Source of the DNA: Crocosphaera sp.
GTDB lineage: Bacteria > Cyanobacteriota > Cyanobacteriia > Cyanobacteriales > Microcystaceae
Length of the DNA: 32,999 nt
Direction of reading: 5' to 3'
NCBI GenBank assembly: GCA_030065205.1
Contig: JASJDN010000061.1
Coordinates: 1 to 32,999 of the forward strand
A model generated the notes under the pieces. It was not told where the DNA came from. It made no database searches and worked only from the letters and a program-made list of their open reading frames with translations. This document shows positions 8,214 through 19,000 of this stretch, in pieces; the first letter of the stretch is position 1; each line of letters opens with the position of its first letter. The position numbers and the translations under genes are program-made.

Positions 8214-8690
8214 TTAATTATCAATGATTAAATAACTTTTCCAGGTAGATTCCTGATTAGAAATTTTATTATCCTTACTCAGAAGTCGCCAGGTTTTTCC
8301 TTCAGCTTGTCGTTGAAGATAAACATCAAATTTGTTGTCACTTTGTTTAACTTTTTGACGGGGTAAAATCAGCTTTAAATTATAAGTTCCGATCAGATGA
8401 TAACTAGGGAGATTGGCAATGGTAACAGGGTCTATTTTTTGGACATTAATATTGCTAATATCTAACTGAGGTTTTTCTGTCTTTAATTGTTGACTAAGGG
8501 GAGTTAATCGTTGGTTAAGTTGGAGAGTGATCGCCTGTTGGACAATGTTACCATCAGGAGCAAATTCTAGCGGAACGGTGGTGGTTTGACAAGCGGTTAA
8601 AACCCAACAACAAAAGACCCCTAATACTCCCTTAATTAAGTCTTGTTTCTTGAGGGGAAAAAAGGAATAAAGATTTGCTATCATAACCAT
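8214..8690 (-). CDS. Putative lipoprotein of unknown function
   Basis: A 158-aa protein with a lipoprotein signal: a hydrophobic stretch VLGVFCCWVLTAC with lipobox L31-T-A-C34, so the mature protein should be lipidated at Cys34 and lie in the periplasm or on the outer membrane. The mature part is about 125 residues without cysteine, with a mix of beta-type strands (LPSYHLIGTYNLKLILP) and a C-terminal WRLLSKDNKI motif. I do not recognise the family. A second ATG two codons in could also be the start. It is divergent from the membrane-protein gene at 8734, with only 43 bases between the starts. Confidence 0.7.
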   Translation of the reverse strand: MVMIANLYSFFPLKKQDLIKGVLGVFCCWVLTACQTTTVPLEFAPDGNIVQQAITLQLNQRLTPLSQQLKTEKPQLDISNINVQKIDPVTIANLPSYHLIGTYNLKLILPRQKVKQSDNKFDVYLQRQAEGKTWRLLSKDNKISNQESTWKSYLIIDN

Positions 8691-8733
8691 AGGAATTAAT
8701 GACGATATTTTAGGTTATCAACAAAGGAAGCCC

Positions 8734-9360
8734 ATGAATAACTTTCGCCTTGAACCCTTTTTATGGATTCATTTAGCCGGTTTAGCTATTGCTCCCCTCT
8801 TATTAATTATCACTTGGATAGGATTAGCAGTGAGTGATCCTTGGCCATTCTATTGGATAGAATTGGCTTTAGTTGGCATAATTGGAGTTATTCCTATTCT
8901 CTGGATGCAATGGACAAAACCTTTCGACTTTTTTAGCCTTCTTTTGTTATCCATCAGACCCAATAGTTTAACAGAAGAACAACGAAAAATTTTGAGACTT
9001 TTGAAAACAAGAAAAAACAAAATTTTTCATGGACTGGCAGCCATTGGATTATTAGGGGTAGGGTGGTTAGTGTATCAAGTCGCTCCCTTCGCAGCGATGA
9101 CCGCATCTATGTTACCACAGTGGCGGATTTTAGGACTGATGATAGCTGCTGTCGCCTTCTTTTTTTGTAACCTATTTGTACAAGTTCCCGTGAGCGTTTT
9201 AGGGGTCTTATTAACCTCAGATAAAACATGGTTAAGCACCGAAGCAATTCCCGGTGAGGAAGTGGTTAAGCAGTTTACAGTCTGGGGGTTACGAGTGAAT
9301 AAAATCTTTCTCGTTCCCAGTCTTCCCCCATCATCAAATCTCACCGAAAAAACTTCATGA
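8734..9360 (+). CDS. Multi-pass membrane protein, cyanobacterial family of unknown function
   Basis: A 208-aa protein with four or five hydrophobic segments (about 12-33, 40-59, 98-117, 131-160) and a charged cytoplasmic-looking loop (about 76-97, EEQRKILRLLKTRKNK). The opening FRLEPFLWIHLAGLA resembles the cyanobacterial family usually labelled 'low-complexity tail membrane protein', though the polar tail here is short. No catalytic motif is visible and the role is unknown. It is divergent from the lipoprotein gene and followed, after 91 bases, by a small gene on the same strand. Confidence 0.75.
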   Translation: MNNFRLEPFLWIHLAGLAIAPLLLIITWIGLAVSDPWPFYWIELALVGIIGVIPILWMQWTKPFDFFSLLLLSIRPNSLTEEQRKILRLLKTRKNKIFHGLAAIGLLGVGWLVYQVAPFAAMTASMLPQWRILGLMIAAVAFFFCNLFVQVPVSVLGVLLTSDKTWLSTEAIPGEEVVKQFTVWGLRVNKIFLVPSLPPSSNLTEKTS

Positions 9361-9451
9361 TTTCTTCAGAATTGTGTAATAGATATCAGCAACAATAAAA
9401 TGACCTGAGTTATGCTAGAAGCAATGACCCAAATTAGATAGAAATCAACCG

Positions 9452-9643
9452 ATGACAAACTCAACCATCACAGCCAATCATCACGAAGAAGCAGAGGTTT
9501 GGGAAAATCTGCAGCAAGCGATCGCCGAGTGTTCAGGGTTTCAACAATGGCAAGCACAACAACAAAAAAAACCCGATGTCGAATCCCTCGATCAACAAGT
9601 TCGCTCCTATCTAAGAGAAACCCTAGAAACCTTAGCCTATTAA
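9452..9643 (+). CDS. Small acidic protein of unknown function
   Basis: A 63-aa protein, polar, without membrane segment or signal. It looks largely helical (EEAEVWENLQQAIAECSG... then VRSYLRETLETLAY). I prefer this frame over the overlapping one at 9499-9693 because it ends neatly 10 bases before a strong terminator and has normal composition, whereas the other runs through the terminator. I do not recognise the family. Confidence 0.6.
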   Translation: MTNSTITANHHEEAEVWENLQQAIAECSGFQQWQAQQQKKPDVESLDQQVRSYLRETLETLAY

Positions 9644-9653
9644 TCTTGCGAGG

Positions 9654-9680
9654 GAGGGCTTTTTGCCCTCATTTTTTTTT
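9654..9680 (+). terminator. Rho-independent terminator
   Basis: A GAGGGC (9654-9659) / GCCCTC (9665-9670) stem with a TTTTT loop is followed by A and nine T residues (9672-9680). This is the clearest intrinsic terminator in the window and closes the transcript of the 63-aa gene, isolating the ATP synthase genes from it. Confidence 0.88.
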
Positions 9681-9782
9681 CGATGAATTTTAATACGTTT
9701 AATATTTAATAATCCTAAAACCCACATAACCCATTTCCCCAATGACCCAGAAGTGGTAATCTATAGGGTGGCAAAAATAACA

Positions 9783-9880
9783 TTAACATCTCGACTTCGC
9801 ACTTCGATATTGCTTAGCGCAAGCTCGATGTTAACCCTGAGCTTCGACAGGCTCAGCTTCTGCGTAGCCGAAGGGTTAAA
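9783..9880. repeat. Nested multi-stem inverted repeat in the ATP synthase beta leader
   Basis: Two adjacent structures lie 53-150 bases before the beta-subunit start. First, TTAACATC (9783-9790) pairs with GATGTTAA (9827-9834). Second, TTAACCCT (9831-9838) pairs with AGGGTTAA (9872-9879), enclosing CTGAGC (9837-9842)/GCTCAG (9851-9856) and CTTC (9857-9860)/GAAG (9870-9873). The stems overlap at their edges, so they are alternatives in part. It may be a small mobile repeat, an RNA leader structure, or both. Confidence 0.6.
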
Positions 9881-9905
9881 CATTCTCGCTCAGCCAAATT
9901 AATAA

Positions 9906-11384
<1,479 letters not shown>

Positions 11385-11409
11385 GTTCTATCACCTTTTT
11401 CTTCATAGG

Positions 11410-11436
11410 GTAGGGGTAAATAGGGTTTGCCCCTAC
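11410..11436 (+). other. Hairpin between ATP synthase beta and epsilon genes
   Basis: GTAGGGGTAAAT (11410-11421) pairs with GTTTGCCCCTAC (11425-11436) over 12 bases, including two G-U pairs, around a 3-base loop. No T-run follows, so it is more likely an mRNA processing or stability element, or a copy of a GTAGGG-type repeat, than a full terminator. Confidence 0.55.
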
Positions 11437-11469
11437 TTAGCTACTAATAACCGATAATTAATCACTGAT

Positions 11470-11880
11470 ATGCCATTAACAGTTCGTGTCATTACCCCGG
11501 ATAAGACCGTTTGGGACGGTGAGGTACAAGAAGCCATTTTACCCAGCACCTCTGGACAACTAGGGATACTCAGCGGCCACGCTCCTCTATTAACCGCTTT
11601 GGATACTGGTGTCATGCGGGTACGTCCCGATAAGGAATGGAAAAGTATCGCCGTCATGGGTGGCTTTGCTGAAGTCGAACAAGACGAAATCAAAGTTTTA
11701 GTCAACTCCGCCGAAGCAGCAGATACCATCGATAAAGAAGCAGCCCAAGAAGAGTTTAAGGCTGCTCAAACCCGTTTAGAGGAAGCCAGTAAGGGGGAAA
11801 ACCCGATGGAAAAAATCAAGGCAACCAGTGCCTATAAACGGGCTAGAGCGCGTCTTCAAGCAGCCGGTGGCCTGGTTTAA
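11470..11880 (+). CDS. atpC: F1 ATP synthase subunit epsilon
   Basis: The 136-aa epsilon subunit (named atpE in cyanobacteria). It opens [20 protein letters not shown], the conserved N-terminal beta-sandwich, followed by [16 protein letters not shown] and a helical C-terminal hairpin (about 88-134, Ala/Glu/Lys-rich, ending [12 protein letters not shown]). Epsilon joins the central stalk to the c-ring and its helical part can block ATP hydrolysis. It is co-transcribed with the beta gene and ends before a strong hairpin at 11908. Confidence 0.96.
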   Translation: MPLTVRVITPDKTVWDGEVQEAILPSTSGQLGILSGHAPLLTALDTGVMRVRPDKEWKSIAVMGGFAEVEQDEIKVLVNSAEAADTIDKEAAQEEFKAAQTRLEEASKGENPMEKIKATSAYKRARARLQAAGGLV

Positions 11881-11907
11881 AAATAGAGCAAACTTATCAA
11901 TATCATT

Positions 11908-11937
11908 GTAGGGACAGAAAAATTGTTCTGTCCCTAC
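11908..11937 (+). terminator. Terminator-like hairpin after ATP synthase epsilon
   Basis: A perfect 12-base stem, GTAGGGACAGAA (11908-11919) with TTCTGTCCCTAC (11926-11937), and a 6-base loop lie 27 bases after the epsilon stop. The following bases are TTCATTTTCC, not a pure T-run. The placement fits the end of the beta-epsilon operon. Confidence 0.7.
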
Positions 11938-12336
11938 TTCATTTTCCAAAAATTAAGTAATAATAAGTAATAAGTTAATTAGGCTCTAGACCCTGTAATG
12001 CCTTATTAAGAGCATATTGAGCCATATCTTTCTGTGAAAACCAGGTAATTTAACAGTTAAGTTATTTAACAAAGTCTAACATCGCTAACATTAAAAATAA
12101 CATCACCCTAGTAATCTTAAGGAAGCGATAGCATTATCGAATTAAGTGTGGAATATTTCCCTATCTGCTGTTCTCTTTTCCCTATTTTTTGTGATGCACT
12201 GAGCTTTACCCAACTATTTTTGATGAAGTCAACATTGTCCCACACAACCAATAAGTATTCTGCTCTCGCCGAAGGAAAATTCAGTGTACTCATTTACTCA
12301 AATAACGCAAAGCTCGGAAATACCAGAGTCAAGTAA
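11938..12336. other. Gene-free stretch before the cohesin gene
   Basis: About 400 AT-rich bases. I see a short AAGTAATA direct repeat near 11956-11975, a GTTAA/TTAAC inverted repeat near 12057-12071 and a CGATA/TATCG hairpin at 12126-12139. A 62-codon reading frame from a GTG at 12148 ends exactly before the cohesin-gene ATG but has no protein-like signature. The promoter of the cohesin gene should lie here, though I cannot name its -35 and -10. Confidence 0.5.
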
Positions 12337-12942
12337 ATGTTTAAGCCAAAAATTTATTGTAGTTTTGTTGTAGCGACAGGATGTTTATCTCCATTTTTCC
12401 TGAGTAGCACTGCTTATGGAATCTCTCTCAATGTGATCCCTTCAGTTGAGTCACTACAAGTGGGACAATCCGTCAATGTGGACGTTACCATTACTGGTTT
12501 AGGAAATGGTGAACCCCCGTCCCTCTCCGCCTTCGATTTGGATATCAACTTTGACCCTACGGTACTGTCATTTAATAGTGCTACGTTCGGTGATCAACTC
12601 GACTTGTCAGGATTTGGAACTGTTTCTGATGTCGTTCCAGGAACCGTTAACATCAATGCTTTCGAGATTTCCTTAGATTTCCCTGAGACGTTAGATGAAC
12701 AACAGTTGGGAGACTTTACCCTCATCACCCTAAACTTTACTGGTGTAGGATTCGGAAATAGTCCTTTAGAGCTATCAGATTGGGTTTTAGGAGATTCTTC
12801 TACTCCTGTCCCTCTTACATTGGTTGTGGACGAAGTGAATAATGCCTCAGTATCAGTCGTACCTGAACCCCTAACTATTTTAGGCTCCTTGACAGCCCTT
12901 GGTTTTGGAACCTTGTTTAAACGGAAATTATCGAAAGTTTAG
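12337..12942 (+). CDS. Cohesin-domain PEP-CTERM surface protein
   Basis: A 201-aa exported protein in three parts. Residues 1-28 form a Sec signal peptide (hydrophobic core, cleavage near AYG). Residues 29-174 look like a cohesin/carbohydrate-binding beta-sandwich: ISLNVIPSVESLQVGQSVNVDVTI opening, then SAFDLDINFDPTVLSF, a late LITLNFTGVGFG strand and a closing NASVSVV. Residues 175-201 are a PEP-CTERM signal: V-P-E-P (175-178), a short membrane helix and basic KRK. Such tails are processed by exosortase-type enzymes for surface placement. The next gene, 104 bases on, encodes a giant dockerin-bearing protein, so this is probably its cell-surface receptor. That partnership is inferred from domain types and adjacency; cohesin-like folds also occur without dockerin binding. 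Confidence 0.82.
   Translation: MFKPKIYCSFVVATGCLSPFFLSSTAYGISLNVIPSVESLQVGQSVNVDVTITGLGNGEPPSLSAFDLDINFDPTVLSFNSATFGDQLDLSGFGTVSDVVPGTVNINAFEISLDFPETLDEQQLGDFTLITLNFTGVGFGNSPLELSDWVLGDSSTPVPLTLVVDEVNNASVSVVPEPLTILGSLTALGFGTLFKRKLSKV
12859..12939 (+). other. PEP-CTERM sorting signal
   Basis: Codes for VPEP followed by a roughly 15-residue hydrophobic segment and a basic end (KRKLSKV). This is the tripartite C-terminal signal recognised in exosortase systems. Confidence 0.85.
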
Positions 12943-12980
12943 CCAAAACGACTCCAAAAAACTAAATACAGACAATGACT

Positions 12981-12996
12981 CGTTAAATCTTTAACG
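12981..12996. promoter_or_regulatory. 16-base inverted repeat between the cohesin and giant genes
   Basis: CGTTAAA (12981-12987) and TTTAACG (12990-12996) form a perfect palindrome with two central bases, 51 bases before the giant gene's ATG. It could bind a dimeric regulator or be a weak hairpin. Nothing identifies a protein. Confidence 0.35.
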
Positions 12997-13046
12997 AATA
13001 GATTCCCTATTGCCCAATAAACAACTAGGTTTGAGGAAACTTAATT

Positions 13047-16000
13047 ATGGATGGTGCAGCGTTCAATCCCGCCAACCCTTTTGATGCCAGTCAGGGAGCT
13101 TGGAGAGTTGACGAAAATGGCCCTTTGCAAGAAAATCCCCGCGAGTCCGTAGGCTCAGTTCCTGAAATATTGCCCCCGCTTAATGATTTTGTCTCTACTA
13201 CGCAAGCAAATATGACTGAGGTGGAACTGTTTCCCCTTCAATTAGACAGTAACACTGAAGAAGATTTAAGCAGCAGTAACACAACGATTGATATTTTAAC
13301 AGGAACCGAGACAACTTTCGTCCTGACCACCTTTTTAGCAGAAGAGATTCCCCTAGCACAGACAGAACCCATCTTCGGTGATGCCGATCTTGATGGGGAT
13401 GCGGACAATGATGATCTCAACGTAATCCTCGCCAGTCGTAATACCCCGGCATCCGGTTCTGATGATCCCCGTGATCTCGATGGAGATGGCCAGATTACTG
13501 TCCTAGACGCTCGAGGATTGATTCTTCTGTTAGGCTCCAATACAGACTTTGAGTCTCCTGTTCTTTCCGCCAGTCTCGGCAACGATACTGCAGTAAACGG
13601 AACGAGCAATAACGATGGAATTACCTTTGACCCCCTTATTCAAGGAACCCTAACCGATGTGAGTCAAGTCACCCGTTTTCTGGCTGGTTTTAACGAAACC
13701 ACCGTGGAAAATTATACCGATATTTTAGGGGTATTAGCAGAAGAGGGCAGCTTTAGCTTAACCCCTGGACAGTTAGCTCAAATTAACGGTGGTTCCTTAG
13801 CAGAGGGAGAACAAACCCTACACCTATTTGCCAAAGATCAATGGGGTAATGAATCTACCTTTGATGTTACCTATACCCTAGATACAATTGCCCCCGATAC
13901 CCCCTTGGTTAATGTTCTGGACGGTGATAGTGTAACCAATGACAACACTCCAACCTTAGAAATCACGGCAGAAGTCGGCAGTACCGTTAAATTGTTGCAA
14001 GATGGGGACGAAATTGCTCAATTAACAGCTAGTGAAGAGGGTAAAGTTGAGTTTACCTTAGACAGTTTAGCCGATGGCACCTATGAATTCACCGCCACCG
14101 CCACTGATATCGCAGGGAATGTGAGTGATGCTTCTGCACCCTTAACCCTAGAAATTGACACCACTGCACCCCCAGAACCTATTTTCGGTTTAGATGAAAC
14201 TTCCGATACCGGAACCCTTGGAGACTTAGAAACCAACTTAGAGACTGTTACTTTAGTCGGTGAAACAGAAGCCAATGCGATCGTTGAATTACTGGGAACG
14301 GAACAAAGCACAACGGCTGATGAAACCGGACAATTCCAGTTTACTGAAGTTGCCTTAGTTGTCGGAGAAAATAGTTTAACCGTCACAGCTACTGATGCGG
14401 CGGGTAATGTCAGTCAAAGCAGTCAAACCATTACCCGAGTAGAAGATGGAGATATTACACCCCCTGCTCCACCTATTTTAGATTTACTGGCTAGTAGCGA
14501 TAGTGGAAGTAGTAACAGTGATAATATCACCAACGATAATACCCCAACCATCGAAATTACCGCAGAAGTAGGTAGTCTGGTGGAATTATTCCAAAACGGG
14601 TCAAAAGTCGGGGAAAATACCGCCAATGATAATGGGATTGCCCAATTTACCTTAGACAGTTTAGCCGATGGAATTTATGATTTAACCGCCACCGCCACTG
14701 ATGCAGCAGGGAATGTGAGTGACGCTTCTGCACCCTTAACCCTAGAAATTGACACCACCGTACCCCCAGAACCCATTTTTGGTTTAGATGAAACTTCCGA
14801 TACCGGAACCCTGGGGGACTTAGAAACCAACTTAGAGACTGTTACCTTAGTTGGAGAAACAGAAGCCAATGCGATCGTTGAATTACTAGGAACAGGGCAA
14901 ACTACCACCGCCGATGAAACCGGACAATTCCAATTTAGTGATGTTGCCTTAGTTGTCGGAGAGAACAGCTTTACCGTTATCGTCACTGATGCGGCGGGTA
15001 ATGTCAGTCAAAGCAGTCAAACCATTACACGGATAGAAGCAGGAGACACCACACCGCCCAGTCCTCCGATTTTAGATTTACTAGCCAGTAGCGATAGTGG
15101 GAGTAGTAACAGCGATAATGTCACCAACGATAATACCCCAACCATCGAGATTACCGCAGAAGTTGGCAGTCTGGTTGAACTATTCCAAAACGGCTCAAAA
15201 GTAGGCGAAAATACCCCCAATGAAAATGGGATTGCTCAATTTACTTTAGACAGTTTAGCCGATGGAACCTACAATTTAACCGCCACCGCTACCGACGCAG
15301 CCGGGAATATGAGTGAAACCTCTGCTCCCTTAACCATTGTTATTGACAAAACTCGTCCTAACATAACCATTACCAGTCCTATGGCTGATGCGGAAATTGG
15401 TGAAGGTGATCAGATTGTAGGAACAGTTAACGAAACACTCGCTTCCCTAAGGTATCGTATTGATGGAAGATTGCCAGGAAATAACGTTACTCTGACCAAT
15501 GGAACATTTGCCCAAGACATCAATTTAACAGGTGTTGGGGATGGAGATCACACAATTACCCTAACAGGAACAGACTTAGCAGGGAATGTTCAGATTGAAA
15601 CCATAGAGGTAACAGTCAATCAAGATTCTCCCTTGGTCATCACTGGGTTTAACCCCCAAGACGGGGCAGTAGATGTTGGTGTGACAGTTCGCGCCCAGGT
15701 CTTTTTCTCAGAAGCGGTTGATATTAATACCCTCAACGATACTAACTTCTTTGCCAGGTCTGCTGGTCGCACCTTAGCCACAACGGTTGTAGCTGGAGAC
15801 GGAGGAAGATTTGCTTGGTTATTTTTAGATGAACCGATGCCTTCGGCCTCAGTGGTTGAGGTAACCGTAGATGGCTCAACGATTATGCCCTTAGATGGTG
15901 GAGCGGCCTTAGACGCAGATGGGGATGGTCAGGCCGGTGGTAAACTCACCTTTGACTTTAAAACAGTGAGTTTAGAACCGATTCCTAATACGACCCTATC

Positions 16001-19000
16001 GGGTATTGTGGCTGATCCTGGGCCAGATCAGCAACCCATGACGGCTGATGATTTTGATCCTGGACTCGATGGCATTGAAGGAACAGAGGATGATGTCTTC
16101 CTGTTACCTATTGTCGGAGCAGAAGTCTTTATTGTAGGTCGAGAAAACGAAACGATTTTTACCGATGAAAACGGACGTTTCTTCTTTGAGTCGGTTCCTG
16201 TGGGTAACGTTAAGGTCGAAATTAACGGATTAACAGCAACCTCAGCCCCAGACGGGTTTTATTTCCCTGAGATGGTCATGGATGTTAATACGGAAGCCGG
16301 GGTAGAGAATTTTGTCATGGCCGGCCAACCTCAAATTTATCTACCTCGTCTCCCCGACGAAATCCTGCAAACTGTCCAAGCAGATGAAACAACAATGATT
16401 GTGGCTGATGAGGTATCAGCCCCAGAGTTGACAGAAGAAGAGCAGCCCCTTTTAACCCTGGAGATTCAACCCAATAGCCTGTTGGACTCAACAGGAGAAG
16501 TAATGACCGAAGCCCAAATTGGCATTAGTACCGTACCCCCTGAGTTGGTGCGAGATATGCTGCCCCCTGGGGTCTTGCAACATACCTTTGATATCACCAT
16601 TCAAGCCCCTGGTATTACACGGTTTGCCGAACCTGCCCCCATGACCTTCCCCAATGTGTTTAACGCTGCACCAGGAACTCAGTTGAATTTCCTGAGCTTT
16701 AGCCATGAGACAGGACGCTTAGAGATTGTGGGAACGGCAACAGTTGACCCAACAGGGGAATTCGTCAGAACCGACCCAGGAACAGGCATTACCCAACCCG
16801 GCTGGCATGGCTTAACTCCTCCTGGGGGCTGTGGGGGTTCTGGTGGCCCACCACCCATGCCTCCCGAACCTTCAGATGATGAAGAAGAGACAATACACGA
16901 TCCCGTCGCTCTCAACTTCATTACAGGTGAGTCAGCCACTAATTTTATGACAATGGAATGGATGGCACCGCCCGAAAATCCCAATTCTCCCTCTTTACCG
17001 CCAATTCCAGGTTGTAATGTCCCGACGCATAATCCTGATGATGACGAACAGCAGCCGTTTATTAACGTCACGATTGAGATTGATGGTCCCCTAAAAGATT
17101 TCATGAAGCCAGTGATGGGAGGATTGCCTTTAGAATCTCAAGGATTTACCCTATCACCTGGTACTGGCGATACGAAAAAATTTGGCTTCCAAACTAAGAG
17201 TTACGATGAACTTTTCGGGGCTGGTGGGTTTATTAACCAAATGCGGGATAAGCTGTATGGTTCACAAATCAAAATTACAGTTGTTGAGCAGAAAACAGAT
17301 GGCACTCGTACCCGTGATATTTTTACCTTCTATCAAAATCGCTGGGTAAATGTAATTGATGCTGAGCAAGCTAAGAATAAAACGGGGAATACCGCAGCAT
17401 TCCATCGCACTCTAACTGACGGATTCGTGCGGACTAAGAACGTCGATTATTTCCTACCCAACAATGTTTCTACCAGCTTTGATGGACCATTACTCGGTTC
17501 ACCTTTCGATCTCGGTGGGTCTCTAACAGGTAATGGTACCGCCGTTTGGGAGTTTGATCCTTTCTTAAGTGGCGATCGCAGTGACACCTTCGATATTGAA
17601 GTTGACGATCCCAATACCTTCTTCAATATTGATGTGGGAGAGATTGTGGCTAAAGGCAAAGCTACTAATCCAACGACAATTGATGTTAATCTGAGTGGCT
17701 ACAAGACTGAACTGAAACGAGTTCTCCAGTCGCTAAATAGGCTGCCAGGCCCAGATATGATGCCTATGACAGCAGATGATGTCATTCAATATAGCTTTGT
17801 TGGAGGGAGGACCCGAAATACTTCTGCTCAGTTTAATGCGCAATTTGCTGGCTTCTTACCAGGCAATGTATTTACAGATGCCCAACTCAATACCAAGTTA
17901 GATCAAGAAGCAAATGCTTTATTAGCTGCTGTTCAAGCAGATTATAATCTAGCTAATAATGGCACAGGGGTAACTGGTTATGAAATTGGCAGTTTCTTCT
18001 TCCCTGATGTCACAATGGTTTGGGAAGATTCTTTCTTAACTGCTGCGAATAATATCAACACAACAGGTATGGGAAGTCCTATTTATGGCTTTGCTGATTT
18101 TGACAGGAATACAGCTTTCCTCCAAAATCATATTGCGACACCGCTACAAATTAGTGATGCCGCTAAACAATGGGCATTGGCTGAAGGGCTTAATCCTAAC
18201 GTGAGTAACGATGGTAGTTTCTCAGTAGCAATCAATACATCTTGGACATCGGGAGCTACTTTCGCTGAATTTGTTGCTAATACCGTCAGCCATGAAATTG
18301 GTCATACTTTTGGATTGCTAGATGCTTATCTCTTTGCAGGAGGAAATACTCCTCCTAACGACATCATGCGTGCAGGTAGTAATGCTGATGGAGACTTGAC
18401 TTTTGCTGCTCAAAATCTGAATTTACTACGTGCGGCTTTGGGAATGCACACCAATGGAGATAAACCATTAACATCTGAACTTTCGCTCTATCAAGCTCGA
18501 TTCAACCAGCCGACAAATGCGATGGGAATTCGAGAGTTTGTTATTCCTCCTGAGCTAGAATTTGCGGAATTAGGAATTGAAGTTAGTGATCGCACTCTCT
18601 TACTAGGTGATGAAGTTTCTATTTCTTCAATTGCCGTCGACGGGGTTGGTGGTGCTTTAAGTCCCCTAGATTTTGTCTTAACCAATGTTGGTTTAGCTCC
18701 CTTAACCATTGATTCAGTTGCTTTGGCTGATAATACTCAAGGTTTCTCCATTACCAATGCAGACACTCTTGATACTTCCCTGGCTATTGGAGAAAGCACA
18801 ACGTTAACTGTTCAGTTTGATCCATTAATGGTGGGATCGTTAGCAGATGTCCTCACCATATCTAGTAATGCCAATTCTACGCCCATCTTTGAGATTGATC
18901 TTAGTGGTCAGGGTATTTCAGCGACACCTTTGGCTCAACTGAGTTTGGGGAATAATAATAACCTTGGTGGAGTCAATGTTGCTAGTGGAAGTTCTGAAGC

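Noticed and set aside
9499..9693. Overlapping 64-codon frame in the small-gene region
   Set aside because: It reads through the rho-independent terminator and has no family-like features; the 63-aa frame at 9452 is better.
11410..11436. Terminator separating ATP synthase beta from epsilon
   Set aside because: No T-run follows, and the beta-epsilon pair is normally co-transcribed. A stability or processing hairpin is more likely.
12148..12336. A 62-codon reading frame from GTG ending directly before the cohesin-gene ATG
   Set aside because: No ribosome-binding site, no domain or signal, an odd composition, and it spans the expected promoter/leader region. The abutment of stop and start is probably chance.
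12190..12336. Possible c-di-GMP (GEMM-type) riboswitch, suggested by ACGCAAAGC near 12305
   Set aside because: The other conserved pieces (the GAAA tetraloop stem and the AGCCGGG partner strand) are not at usable distances, and the start codon follows too soon.
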